From DASQHY01 sp035602605 (GTDB lineage Bacteria > Acidobacteriota > Terriglobia > Acidiferrales > UBA7541), in NCBI GenBank assembly GCA_035602605.1, contig DATNLZ010000134.1, forward strand, positions 62,001 to 126,000: DNA of 64,000 nt, written 5' to 3'. Under the pieces are notes generated by a model. That model saw nothing but the letters and a program-made list of their open reading frames with translations. It had not been told where the DNA came from and did no database searches. Shown piece by piece: positions 9,711-18,533 of this stretch. The first letter of the stretch is position 1. Every line of letters begins with the position of its first letter. Both the position numbers and the translations under genes were made by a program.

Positions 9711-10823
9711 ATGAAAACAATCTTGCGAGCCATTAGTTTTGTTGTTCTTGTCTTGGCCGCGCATCTGGGAATGCGTGCGCAAACAACTCAAGTTCAGGAA
9801 GCCAACCTGCCACACCTGGTGAACACAAAGCTCGAAACGCGCGCCGTCTCCGCGCCGCTTGAGAAAGAATTTCGAACGCTCCTGGCACACGCCGATTCGC
9901 CCCAGTGGATTGGCTATTCGGTTCCGGAAATCGCCGGCGATCGCATCATGTGCTGCGGCAATGACGCCGACGGCGCCTCTGATTGCGGGAGGTGCGCGCT
10001 GGAAACAAAGGATCACGGAATCAATATGAGTACGAATGAGAAGCAGGCAATCGCTCTGGAGGGATCCCGGCGCGTTTCCACATTGTTTCGTGTGGAACAC
10101 GCTCGCGTGGACAAAATCCGCGTAGTCTCCATGGATTGCCAGCTCGATGCCGGAGGCCTCACGCTCCATTGGCTTACCGGCGTGCAACCTGCTGAGAGTG
10201 TTGCCTTCCTCAGTGAATATGTTACCGGCCCCGATCGCGGCGATCGCGATGGCAGCGAAATCTCGAATGGGGCGCTGGCCGCAATCGCCATGTACGCCGA
10301 TCCTTCGGCCGATCGTGCGCTTGAACGTTTTGTCGCCGCCAATCAGCCGGATTCGTTGCGAAAGCACGCCTCCTTTTGGCTCGGCGCCGCGCGCGGCACA
10401 GCCGGATTCACGGTTCTAACCCGCCTGGCTCGTTCCGATCCGAGTCCCGAGGTGCGCTCGCACCTGGCCTTTGCGTTTTCCGTTAGCCACGAAGCCGGCG
10501 CGCTCGATGAAATGATTCGCATGGCGCGCGAAGATTCCAGCGAGCACGTGCGCGGCCAGGCGCTGTTTTGGTTGGCCCATAAAGCGGGAAAGAAAGCCGT
10601 GGGAGCGATCGATGAGGCCATTGCGAACGATCCCGCTACAGGGGTCAAGAAAAAAGCGGTATTTGCTCTGAGCCAGTTGCCCAAAGACGAAGGTGTTCCG
10701 AAGTTAATCGAGGTTGCGCGCAACAATCGTAATCCTTTCGTACGCAAGCAAGCTATGTTCTGGCTTGGCCAATCCCACGATCCTCGCGCACTAGCGTTTT
10801 TCGAGGAAATCCTTACGCACTGA
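9711..10823 (+). CDS. Exported HEAT-repeat protein
   Basis: This is a second repeat protein of the sigma-factor operon: 370 residues, a signal peptide of about 24 residues (ISFVVLVLAAHLGMRAQ), a unique N-terminal half containing a Cys cluster (MCCGN...DCGRCALE, ~83-101), and five or six HEAT repeats in the C-terminal half (RKHASFWLGAARG, VRGQALFWLAHKAG, VKKKAVFALSQLPKD, VRKQAMFWLGQS). It lies 24 bases after the previous gene, which has related repeats. It probably works with that protein in the periplasm. No enzymatic function is visible. Confidence 0.72.
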   Translation: MKTILRAISFVVLVLAAHLGMRAQTTQVQEANLPHLVNTKLETRAVSAPLEKEFRTLLAHADSPQWIGYSVPEIAGDRIMCCGNDADGASDCGRCALETKDHGINMSTNEKQAIALEGSRRVSTLFRVEHARVDKIRVVSMDCQLDAGGLTLHWLTGVQPAESVAFLSEYVTGPDRGDRDGSEISNGALAAIAMYADPSADRALERFVAANQPDSLRKHASFWLGAARGTAGFTVLTRLARSDPSPEVRSHLAFAFSVSHEAGALDEMIRMAREDSSEHVRGQALFWLAHKAGKKAVGAIDEAIANDPATGVKKKAVFALSQLPKDEGVPKLIEVARNNRNPFVRKQAMFWLGQSHDPRALAFFEEILTH

Positions 10824-10826
10824 TTC

Positions 10827-10859
10827 AAGCCACGCTTCTTTTTATTGCGTCGCTGGCTT
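10827..10859 (+). terminator. Weak terminator-like hairpin between convergent genes
   Basis: AAGCCA (10827-10832) and TGGCTT (10854-10859) can pair around a 21-base T-rich loop, followed by TGATTTGGTTTTTG. It sits between the HEAT-repeat gene and the convergent acetyltransferase gene. The short stem makes this a weak call. Confidence 0.25.
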
Positions 10860-10895
10860 TGATTTGGTTTTTGAATTTGAACTGAAGAATTCAGG

Positions 10896-11510
10896 CTACG
10901 AAAGCGCGAGCTTGAAGAAACGTACACCGGGGAGCTCATAGCTGCGGTACGCAGGAACTTCTTGGAAGCCGATCGAACGATACAGCGCCTGCGCTCCAAC
11001 CATTTCAGGAAGCGTATCGAGGAGTATTTTTCGGTACCCAAGCGCCGGCGCGGCCCGGGTCACTTCCTCCACCAAAGCGCATGCCACACCTTGCCCACGA
11101 AACTCCGGACGCACATAGAGGCGCTTCATTTCACACGCCTCGGCGTCAAACTTCCGCAGCGCAACACATCCTGCCGGCCCGGCCTCCTGGGCTAGAATTC
11201 GGGCACCGGGCTCGCGCGCGGACGCGCCCGGGTTACGAGTCTCCCTGCCAGCACGTACCTTCGGCGAGTCCGTCGCCAATGCCAAGTATAGTCGCCCCGT
11301 TGGCGGCCCATACTCCCCGGGGAGCCCCGCCAACTCTCTCTCGAAATTCTGAAAGCACAAATCAATGGTTAGCCCTGCGGCATATTCGCGAAACAGCGCG
11401 CGAACCTGGCTCACCGCTTCGCCACCTTCGGCTTGCACAATAGGCACAATCGTTTTGCGTTTCCGCACAGAGATAACCTGCCGCAGCACGGCCTTCTTGC
11501 CAAGCCCCAA
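10896..11510 (-). CDS. GNAT-family N-acetyltransferase
   Basis: This enzyme transfers an acetyl group from acetyl-CoA to an amine of unknown identity. The GNAT core covers about residues 30-204, with the acetyl-CoA-binding motif A in MKRLYVRPEFRGQGVACALVEEV (RGQGVA being the pyrophosphate loop) and motif B in GYRKILLDTLPEMVGAQALYRSIGF. The open frame begins at TTG 11510, but the first 20 residues are not GNAT-like, so a downstream start near residue 14-25 is plausible. It is monocistronic in appearance. Confidence 0.83.
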   Translation of the reverse strand: MGLGKKAVLRQVISVRKRKTIVPIVQAEGGEAVSQVRALFREYAAGLTIDLCFQNFERELAGLPGEYGPPTGRLYLALATDSPKVRAGRETRNPGASAREPGARILAQEAGPAGCVALRKFDAEACEMKRLYVRPEFRGQGVACALVEEVTRAAPALGYRKILLDTLPEMVGAQALYRSIGFQEVPAYRSYELPGVRFFKLALS

Positions 11511-11558
11511 TTTGCATCGTATGACCCGAACTTGGTCCGAGCTGTGCTGGGCTACCTC

Positions 11559-12482
11559 CTACAACGATCGGCCCGGGGACGACGGCCCCGCTGGTGGCAG
11601 CGGCGTTGCGCTCGGCGGTGCCTGCACAATTCCGTCCAGCCCCAGCACATTCACCAGCGCAGCGTTCGAGGGCACGATGTACTTGGTATTCTGTGCCAGG
11701 GTGTTGTTCAGCACTTCGAGGCGCCGCATCATTTCCGCGCGCTCTTTGAAGTACGTTTCCGCGGCGTTTGAAACCAGTTTGATCGCTTCAGCTTCCGCAT
11801 TTGCGCGAGTGATTCGCGCCTGCGCGTCCCCTTCGGCTTTCAGAATCTCCGCTTGTTTTTTTCCTTCAGCCTGAAGGATTTGGCTCTGCTTGATGCCTTC
11901 CGCCTCCAGCACCGCGGCGCGCTTCTCGCGTTCCGCCTTCATCTGCCGCGACATCGCGTCGGTGATGTCCCGCGGCGGCTCGATTTTTTGCACTTCCACG
12001 CGCGTGACCTTGCATCCCCAGTTGTTGGTCGCCTCATCGAGAACTTCGCGCAGATTTGTGTTGATCATGTCGCGCGCCACCAGTGTTTCATCGAGCGTGC
12101 GGTCACCGATCAGGTTACGCAGATTGGTCTGCGCCAGCGTCGTGCACGCGTACCCGAAATCCTGCACCTCGTACTGCGATTTCACCGGGTCAATCACCTT
12201 GTAATACACCACCGCATCCACTTCCACGGTCACATTGTCTTTTGTAATCAGTTTCTGCGGCGGCACCGTGATGACCTGCTCGCGCATGTCCACCCGCACG
12301 ATGTCATCGACAAACGGAATGATGAACGTAAGCCCCGATGTAGCCATGGCGTGATATTTTCCGAGACGCGTAATCAATCCCTTTTCGTACTGCTTGACGG
12401 TGCGCGCTCCCCTTGCCAGTGCCAGCAGGCCAAACACGACAAACACGATGAGAAACGCGGTGAACAGCATTCCTGTATCCAT
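11559..12482 (-). CDS. SPFH/Band 7 (stomatin-like) membrane protein
   Basis: This is a membrane-anchored SPFH protein that forms large assemblies at lipid microdomains and usually works with an NfeD partner. It has 307 residues: an N-terminal hydrophobic anchor (TGMLFTAFLIVFVVFGLLAL), the Band 7 domain (~30-195, with KQYEKGLITRLGKYHAM and PFVDDIVRVDMREQ) and a coiled-coil Ala/Glu-rich tail (AEREKRAAVLEAEGIKQSQ). The frame stays open to 12716, but those 78 residues antisense the NfeD gene's frame, so I place the start at the ATG ending at 12482. The stop of the upstream NfeD gene is five bases away, so the two form an operon. Confidence 0.9.
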   Translation of the reverse strand: MDTGMLFTAFLIVFVVFGLLALARGARTVKQYEKGLITRLGKYHAMATSGLTFIIPFVDDIVRVDMREQVITVPPQKLITKDNVTVEVDAVVYYKVIDPVKSQYEVQDFGYACTTLAQTNLRNLIGDRTLDETLVARDMINTNLREVLDEATNNWGCKVTRVEVQKIEPPRDITDAMSRQMKAEREKRAAVLEAEGIKQSQILQAEGKKQAEILKAEGDAQARITRANAEAEAIKLVSNAAETYFKERAEMMRRLEVLNNTLAQNTKYIVPSNAALVNVLGLDGIVQAPPSATPLPPAGPSSPGRSL

Positions 12483-12487
12483 TGTTG

Positions 12488-12928
12488 TTACCTCACTTTG
12501 AGCGTCACGCCTTCCACTGATTCCACTGTTATGGTCACGCCGGTTTCGCGCGCCGTTTCGTCGCCTGCTGCCAATTCGGCTCGCCACACCTCGTCGCCGA
12601 GCTTTACCATGCCCGCTTGCCGCGGTGCAATCCGTTTCGTGACCACGCCCGTCCTGCCAACCACTGCGTCCACATTGCTCGCATGCTCTCTCACGGTTAG
12701 CTTCGCCTTCAGCCAACTTCGCAGTACCGCAAGATACACCAGCGCGAGCGCGCCTCCCGCCAGTAAACCGATTTTGGCCGAGCCCGTTGCCAGCCCAATG
12801 CCGCCACCGGCGGCCAGCGACGCGCCTATAAGCGCCAGATCAAATCCGGTCAGCGCGCCAAGCGCCAGTTCGATGATGATGCAAATAATTCCAGCAATCA
12901 CAAGAAGCCAATTCATCCAGTTACCCAC
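12488..12928 (-). CDS. NfeD-like membrane protein
   Basis: This 146-residue NfeD-family protein is the usual partner of stomatin-type SPFH proteins in membrane quality control. Three hydrophobic segments (about 6-30, 31-48 and 50-70) are followed by a C-terminal OB-fold domain (VDAVVGRTGVVTKRIAPRQAGMVKLGDEVWRAEL..., ~85-146). It is the short form without the serine-protease domain found in long NfeD proteins. It is the first gene of the nfeD-SPFH pair. Confidence 0.88.
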   Translation of the reverse strand: MGNWMNWLLVIAGIICIIIELALGALTGFDLALIGASLAAGGGIGLATGSAKIGLLAGGALALVYLAVLRSWLKAKLTVREHASNVDAVVGRTGVVTKRIAPRQAGMVKLGDEVWRAELAAGDETARETGVTITVESVEGVTLKVR

Positions 12929-13080
12929 CGCTCGCTCCTTCCCGTTTGTGCAGAACGATACTCTATAGCTAACAGAGTGGCTAATGGTCTAATCATTTAT
13001 CGAGTACAAGTTGCCAGTGGCTGCAACAAGTGCAACGAACTCCCTTGCCCTAAACACGCTAAAAATGTTTTCATCCCACC

Positions 13081-13809
13081 GTGCCCTGGGACTTCATCCT
13101 CATCTTCCTCATCCTGGGCGTCGTGGTTCCGTGGCGCGGAGCCATCCGCGTCCGCAAGCTTTTGGCCCGCCCCGCTCTTACCACCACCGACCGCCTCGCT
13201 CTGTACGCCTCGACCATCGCGTTCCAATGGCTCGCCGTCGGCATGGTCACCTGGCGCAGTTTGGCCCGCGGCCTCTCTCTCCACGAACTTGGACTCACCC
13301 TCCCGCACCCGTTTCACACCGTCGTCGTCACCACCCTTATAACCACGGCCTTCTGCGCCTTCCAATTCTTCGGACTCCGCCACGCCGCTCGCGTCCCTCC
13401 CAATCAGCGTGGGCTCGTCCAGCAACTCGCGGCAAAAATCCTCCCGCAAAACTCTATCGAGCAGCTAGCTTTCATCGCCCTAGTCGCCACTGTCGCTCTC
13501 TGCGAAGAATTCCTCTACCGCGGTTTTGCTTTCGCCGCGATTGCTCGCGCCGCCCATCAATCTTTATTCGCCGCAGCCCTTGTTTCCGCCCTATTTTTTG
13601 CCGTCGCCCATCTCTATCAAGGACGCCGCGGCCTAATCTCCACCTTTCTCATCGGCATCGTCTTCGCCACCGTACGGATCACCGAGGAATCCCTGGCCCC
13701 GGCGATCGTCGCCCACCTTTTCGTCGACCTTATCGCCGGCCTCTTGGCTCCCCGCCTCCTCCTGCGCCGCACGCAAGGAGAACAAGCTGCGCTATCGCCC
13801 CCACACTAA
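13081..13809 (+). CDS. CPBP-family intramembrane glutamic protease
   Basis: This is a multi-pass membrane protein of the CPBP (CAAX protease/bacteriocin-processing, ABI) family. The 242 residues contain about seven hydrophobic segments and the three family motifs: EEFLYRG (catalytic Glu pair, ~142-148), FAVAHLYQ (~170-177) and the third motif with VAHLFVDL (~213-220). Its substrate is unknown. The only start available before an in-frame TAA at 13060 is the GTG at 13081, and no Shine-Dalgarno sequence precedes it. The 152-base gap before it is the divergent spacer with nfeD and shows nothing else. Confidence 0.85.
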   Translation: MPWDFILIFLILGVVVPWRGAIRVRKLLARPALTTTDRLALYASTIAFQWLAVGMVTWRSLARGLSLHELGLTLPHPFHTVVVTTLITTAFCAFQFFGLRHAARVPPNQRGLVQQLAAKILPQNSIEQLAFIALVATVALCEEFLYRGFAFAAIARAAHQSLFAAALVSALFFAVAHLYQGRRGLISTFLIGIVFATVRITEESLAPAIVAHLFVDLIAGLLAPRLLLRRTQGEQAALSPPH

Positions 13810-13815
13810 GCGCCG

Positions 13816-15408
13816 CTATCGCATCGTTTTGCTTGCCCCCACCGGGCGATTCCACTCCATAACCACACCCTGACTGCGCAGCTTCTTAGCCAGTTCGGCG
13901 GAATCAACGTCCTGCACGGCAACTCCCTTGGCAATCGCCATCTTCGCGGCAACGCCAGCAGCCTGTCCAATGATCATGTACTGAGGTTCCATTCTCAGAG
14001 TTGAGTAGGCAACGTGGCTGGCTGAAAAGCAGACGGGCACCAGTAGATTGGTTGCCTGTGCACGCCTCGGCAAAAGGATACGGTAAGGAATTTGATAGGG
14101 ATTCACCGGGACTTGCATATCGCCTTCATTTTCAACCGCGCTGCCGTCGGGAGTCACCACGCGTTGCACGTTGTGCGAATCGCTGTTGTAAGAGCCCATC
14201 CCAATCGAGTCCTTTTTGGCTAACTCGCTTTGGATATCCTTCTGGGTCATTACATATTCACCGATCATCCGGCGCGCCTCGCGCACATAGAGCTGACGCG
14301 GCCAATTCTCACTGTCGGTGAACTCGTCCTTTGCTAATCCCCAACGACTAACCTCTTTCTGCAACGCTTCGGGCACCTGTGGGTCGTTCGCCAGGAAGTA
14401 AAGAAATCCTGCAATGTAATCCTTGTGCTCTTGCCAGATTTTCTTGCGGGCTTCGGAATCAGCCTCCGGGTAATTCCAACTGCCTCCGATGTAGTCGGTG
14501 GAAAACGCGCCATTGTTGTTGGTGTCCGTTTTTCTGTTTGGCAACAGGTCCACTTTCATCATTTCCTTCATGATCGGCGGCCGCCCGTTCTTTTCGGTAA
14601 CCGCTTTGAGCATTCGCGCCAGTAGTTCATAGCGCTTGGGGTCGTATTTCGCAGGGCGTGGAAACGGAACCTGATTTTCTTGGTTATCGGTCATGCACAG
14701 CCGGAAGTTGTAGGCTTGCACCTTCTTATCTGCCGCCCCGCCGTTGCCTTTTGGACCGCCGTAAACCTCGGGCAGCAACTTGCCATTGGAATCGAAAGGA
14801 GAAACCGCAACCGTGAATTGATGCTGCGGTGTGTGATCTCTGACTCCCGCGAGCGATTCGTTGTACTGCGAAACTCCCTCGCGTCCCCATGTGTATTGAA
14901 CTTTGGCCTGCGCCATCAGATCACCTTCATACGAGCAGTCGGCAAAAATCTTCGCCCGGAAAGAATCGCCATTTTCCGTAATCATCTCGATTATTTCCGT
15001 GCCGCGCTTGCGAACCCCTCCTGTTGCCCGCAGGCGATGCGTAAAGAAGACTTCGACTTTCGCGTCTTTGACCATCTCGGTAAGCACCCGCTCGGCGACA
15101 TGGGGCTCGAAGTACCAGGTCTCTGGTTCGCCGTAGTGGCTTCCGACGCGAGTGAAAAATTCACGCGAAATGCCGCCAATCACTTCCTTTTTGCCGAAAT
15201 CGGTCCATCCTAACCCGCCCGAAACCATGCCGCCGAGATGGTGTCCGGGTTCAAGCAGCGCAACATGCAATCCTTCACGCGCCGCAGCGACAGCGGTGAT
15301 TGTGCCGCCCGCAGTGCCCCCATATACCACAACGTCAAAGTTTCTGGTCTGGCCATAAACGCTCACGCCGGCAAGCCAAAGCATCAGTGGCAGGGACAAA
15401 AGGCGCAT
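13816..15408 (-). CDS. Exported FAD-dependent oxidoreductase
   Basis: This 530-residue protein of the FAD_oxidored type has a signal peptide (residues 1-20, LSLPLMLWLAGVSVYGQ), a Rossmann nucleotide-binding motif of the GxxxGG kind (DVVVYGGTAGGTITAVAA) and the continuation EPGHHLGGMVSGGLGWTD. The C-terminal end again fits the FAD fold (EPQYMIIGQAAGVAAKMA). Proteins like this occur in planctomycetes and acidobacteria, often in carbohydrate-use loci, but the substrate is unknown. A clear GGAGGAATAG precedes the ATG. The gene is convergent with the CPBP gene, with only six bases between stops. Confidence 0.85.
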   Translation of the reverse strand: MRLLSLPLMLWLAGVSVYGQTRNFDVVVYGGTAGGTITAVAAAREGLHVALLEPGHHLGGMVSGGLGWTDFGKKEVIGGISREFFTRVGSHYGEPETWYFEPHVAERVLTEMVKDAKVEVFFTHRLRATGGVRKRGTEIIEMITENGDSFRAKIFADCSYEGDLMAQAKVQYTWGREGVSQYNESLAGVRDHTPQHQFTVAVSPFDSNGKLLPEVYGGPKGNGGAADKKVQAYNFRLCMTDNQENQVPFPRPAKYDPKRYELLARMLKAVTEKNGRPPIMKEMMKVDLLPNRKTDTNNNGAFSTDYIGGSWNYPEADSEARKKIWQEHKDYIAGFLYFLANDPQVPEALQKEVSRWGLAKDEFTDSENWPRQLYVREARRMIGEYVMTQKDIQSELAKKDSIGMGSYNSDSHNVQRVVTPDGSAVENEGDMQVPVNPYQIPYRILLPRRAQATNLLVPVCFSASHVAYSTLRMEPQYMIIGQAAGVAAKMAIAKGVAVQDVDSAELAKKLRSQGVVMEWNRPVGASKTMR

Positions 15409-15704
15409 CTATTCCTCCGAGTTGCTGCTCTTGCGATTCTTCATCTCCGCCTCGCAGCGCAGCTAAGCGGCGAAATGCACGGCTAAAAGCGCGCATTGCT
15501 GTTTGAGCGCGACCGGGATCGCGCCCCAATACAGTCTTGACTGGTACCGCGCCGCGCGGAGCGCAGCCCTCTTCCCTTCGCGCGATCGTTTTTGATCACG
15601 TGAAAATCGTCTCCGCTGCGACTCCCCGTTGCCTGTACATACACTACGGCATCATCTTTGTCATGTGGTGCTCAACATAACCATTATGCGGTGTCGCAAT
15701 TGCA

Positions 15705-16327
15705 TTGACTCCGTCCTGGTCGCCGCAGGGCGAACAGATCGCGTTTGCCGTGGGCACGTTTTTCTTCAGACCCGGGAACCCGGGGCAGTTAGCCCTGATC
15801 AAGCCGGACGGTTCCGGCTTCCGCAGGATTACAACCGGAGATACCGACAGTGGTTTTCCAGGCTGGTCTCCGGACGGCAAGCGCTTGGTTGACCGCGCCG
15901 AGGGCAAGCAGGGCCGCGGCTTGGCGATCTTACTGTTGAGGATGGAAAGATTACGCAGCTCACCACTGGTTCGCAATACGACAACTTCCCCGTTTGGTCA
16001 CCGCGCGGCGACCGCATCGCCTTCACCCGCAATCGCGACAGCGATTTCAATATTTACACGGTGAAGCCAGACGGCACGGATTTGCGTCGCCTGACGAACT
16101 CGCACGGAAACGATGCGCACTGTGCCTGGTCCGCTGACAGCGAGTGGATCCTTTTCAGTAGCTCGAGGATGGGTTTCAAGGATGAGGCGCCTCTGGTCTA
16201 CCGAATTCCGCAGCCGTATGGCGAGTTGTTTGTGATGCGCAGCGATGGAACCGGCGTGCGGCAGTTGACCGATAATCAGTGGGAAGACGCAACGCCCGCC
16301 TGGATGCCCGACAGAGCGAAGCGCTGA
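15705..16327 (+). pseudogene. Decayed TolB-like beta-propeller (PD40) gene
   Basis: The remnant encodes WD40-like/PD40 blades. In one frame TPSWSPQGEQIAFAVG... runs to SGFPGWSPDGKRLV. The match then continues in a different frame from about 15920 (DLTVEDGKITQLTTGS, WSPRGDRIAFTRNRDSDF) into VKPDGTDLRRLTNSHGND and ends with ATPAWMPDRAKR at 16327. A frameshift therefore lies between about 15893 and 15925. The 5' part of the gene is missing: only four blades remain and no start or signal peptide is seen. The 296 bases upstream (15409-15704) hold nothing recognisable. A single frameshift could be a sequencing error, but the truncation argues for decay. Confidence 0.7.
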
Positions 16328-16657
16328 GCCCCATTAGTGCACGAATACCACGCCTGCAGGGTTGACCAGATGCGGGGCCGTCGCGCTAACTAACCTGATT
16401 GACGTACGCGGGCGTGCGGTAGTCTAATCAGTAGCTTAACGTCGTACGTCTTGGACGCGTGAGCACCGCCCCGTGGACTCGCACGCACAACCCGCCTCCG
16501 GAAGAATCAACTTTTTCTTATTCGGAGTTTCTAGGCACAAACGCCTGCCGTTGGCGATTCGACCGAGAATCATGCGATCAGCGCGGCGAAAGCCGCTGCT
16601 CTCAACACTCTTTGTGCCGAACGTGGCTCCCCGTAACTATAGAGTTATTACTTAACA
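16328..16657. other. Intergenic, no gene recognised
   Basis: This is 330 bases between the propeller pseudogene and rsmG. Open frames here have no protein-like composition. The sequence near 16632-16650 is AT-richer (ACTATAGAGTTATTACTTAA) and may hold the rsmG promoter, but no -35/-10 pair stands out. Confidence 0.5.
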
Positions 16658-17365
16658 GTGACACCACCACACCCTCGCGCGCGGCAGCTCTCTAACCAAA
16701 CCATTGCCTCCACGCTCGCCAGATTCCAGATCAACGTAGGTCCCTCTGTATGCGATTCCATTCGTGAATACATAGATTTGTTACTCCTTTGGAATCAAAA
16801 GATTAGCCTTACATCCATTACCGAGCCACTAGAGATCCTGACCCGTCATTTTGGCGAAAGCATGTTTGCCGCATATGCCATCCCTGAACTGCACGGTCGG
16901 CTCGCCGACGTTGGTTCCGGCCCCGGTTTCCCAGGAATTGCCCTTAAACTCTTACGACCGAACTTGGAAGTCTTTTTGATTGAATCGGTTATGAAAAAGG
17001 CCACGTTCCTCGCTGAGGTCACAAGGCATCTCAGCCTGACCGGTGTCAAAGTTGTCGTAAGCCGCTTCGAAGACCTTGCCGACAACCTCGCGCCCTTAGA
17101 TTTCATCTGTGCTCGAGCCCTTGGTGACCGTGAGACGTTCCTAAACTGGGCCACGCACAATCTCAACATCAATGGTCAAGTCGTCCTCTGGCTAGGTACT
17201 GACGCTGCTGATCTGGCACGTCCGGGCGCGGACCACGACTCCCGCGAAGCCGACCACGGCACCGGCTCCGACCAAGCTCATCAGAGCTTGACCTGGGCTC
17301 CTCCCATCCCAATTCCAGATTCCACAAACCGCTATCTAATTGTTGGTAAGTCACTTATGCGATAG
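16658..17365 (+). CDS. rsmG: 16S rRNA (guanine(527)-N7)-methyltransferase
   Basis: RsmG (GidB) methylates G527 in the 530 loop of 16S rRNA; its loss gives low-level streptomycin resistance in other bacteria. The 235-residue protein has the family's N-terminal helical part (ILTRHFGESMFAA), the SAM-binding motif ADVGSGPGFPGIALKL, the acidic motif VFLIESVMKKATFL and FICARALGD. The start is GTG. In many bacteria rsmG directly precedes parA-parB. Here the same order is kept, but 1.4 kb of non-coding parS array separates them. mnmG is not upstream. Confidence 0.93.
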   Translation: MTPPHPRARQLSNQTIASTLARFQINVGPSVCDSIREYIDLLLLWNQKISLTSITEPLEILTRHFGESMFAAYAIPELHGRLADVGSGPGFPGIALKLLRPNLEVFLIESVMKKATFLAEVTRHLSLTGVKVVVSRFEDLADNLAPLDFICARALGDRETFLNWATHNLNINGQVVLWLGTDAADLARPGADHDSREADHGTGSDQAHQSLTWAPPIPIPDSTNRYLIVGKSLMR

Positions 17366-17598
17366 TCCTAATAGCCTCGACACTCGTCTTCCTGACGCCT
17401 CCGTAACACAGAGCGCAGGCCCGGCAAAACAGCTCACGACATTGACTTCGCCAAATTCAAGCTGTGATGCCTTGAGCAGGCGGCCTCTAGAAACGTGCAG
17501 CAGCAGGTCGGCGAGTCAGGAAACAGCTCCCACGACTACCACACGGATGCAGGAGCTGTGACCTTCAGCGAAAATTCCCTATTGGAAGTTCGAGGCGG

Positions 17599-17614
17599 TG
17601 TTTCACGTGAAACA
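17599..17614. promoter_or_regulatory. parS site 1
   Basis: TGTTTCACGTGAAACA is a perfect 16-base palindrome identical to the consensus chromosomal parS site, where ParB loads as a clamp. Confidence 0.95.
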
Positions 17615-17738
17615 TCGGCGAGTTAGCTAAATAGCGGTCGCGCGGGCTCCATTTTGCAAGCGTCATTGGCACGTGAAGTATGCAAAGGGGCAAACCCACT
17701 CGGATGCAGGAAGCCAAGCGGGCATCTGACCGATCAAA

Positions 17739-17754
17739 CGTTTCACGTGAAACC
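17739..17754. promoter_or_regulatory. parS site 2 (variant ends)
   Basis: CGTTTCACGTGAAACC keeps the central 14-base palindrome GTTTCACGTGAAAC but changes the outermost base on each side. It is probably still bound by ParB, perhaps more weakly. Confidence 0.85.
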
Positions 17755-17858
17755 CATCGCGGTCTTGGTTCTAGATTTATTCCTCCAAGAGGAGCTTGTA
17801 GCTCACCGTAAAAGACAAGATCGCTGGTAAGACGTGCAATCTCCCCGGTAGCCGTCAG

Positions 17859-17874
17859 TGTTTCACGTGAAACA
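17859..17874. promoter_or_regulatory. parS site 3
   Basis: Perfect TGTTTCACGTGAAACA. Confidence 0.95.
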
Positions 17875-17960
17875 GGTCGTTGTGAGAGCCCGTAGCAAGA
17901 CCGCTCTCTGGATGGATCCTGTCGCGAATGCCAGAGCGACGGACCTCCCAGTCGCTCCAG

Positions 17961-17976
17961 TGTTTCACGTGAAACA
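17961..17976. promoter_or_regulatory. parS site 4
   Basis: Perfect TGTTTCACGTGAAACA. Confidence 0.95.
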
Positions 17977-18205
17977 TGCAGCTCGAGGAACTCTTCGTAG
18001 CCTCCGGGCACGCTGCACCACGTTCGAAGGCCAGTATGTCGCGCACTGGGAGCGCGGTCCAGGGTACTTGCTGAAGGTACCGTCAGGAGACACTGTCAAA
18101 CACTGCGAAGCCCGCCCCGGAAGCGGAGCAATTCCCACCACGGAACAAACCCCGCGTCATCTGGGAACGAACAGGACGGAGAACTCGCTTGATGATGCAT
18201 TGGAA

Positions 18206-18221
18206 TGTTTCACGTGAAACA
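18206..18221. promoter_or_regulatory. parS site 5
   Basis: Perfect TGTTTCACGTGAAACA. Confidence 0.95.
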
Positions 18222-18517
18222 CATCGGCCGCAGATGCTCACAAAGGCGCAGCGGTCCTGCGACCGTAGTGCGTGGCCATCCAAACTTCGCATGAGCTTCC
18301 GTGAACAGCGGAATGTCTTACGGCGAACCGGGGCGGTCCGCGGGGTACGAATTGGGGGCAGTCTCGATGCGCAACGCACCACCAAGAGTGCCGCTGAAAG
18401 CGGTGTCCGTCTGCGGATCACACTTATCGTGTTCTTGGGTCCCTCCGGGCAACCTCGTTCGTAATCAATTATGCCCCGGCGGACTCTCTCGGCGGCCTCA
18501 GGCGAGTCTCGTATCAA

Positions 18518-18533
18518 TGTTTCACGTGAAACA
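18518..18533. promoter_or_regulatory. parS site 6
   Basis: Perfect TGTTTCACGTGAAACA, the copy nearest to parA (about 250 bases before its start). Confidence 0.95.

Noticed and set aside
12483..12716. N-terminal extension of the SPFH protein
   Set aside because: The 78 residues overlap the NfeD gene in another frame and are basic and disordered-looking; the internal ATG opens directly on the membrane anchor.
15592..15607. Seventh parS-like site (TTGATCACGTGAAAAT)
   Set aside because: Only the CACGTG core and part of the right arm match; five of 16 positions differ from consensus.
16459..16695. 78-residue open frame before rsmG
   Set aside because: It runs into rsmG in another frame and has no recognisable content or ribosome-binding site.
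17565..18011. Open frame on the minus strand through the parS array
   Set aside because: It reads the palindromes as VSRET and FHVKH and has no other protein-like content. It is a by-product of parS sites.
17599..18533. Possible CRISPR array
   Set aside because: The repeats are 16-base palindromes at irregular 100-312 base distances, identical to consensus parS, and no cas genes exist nearby.
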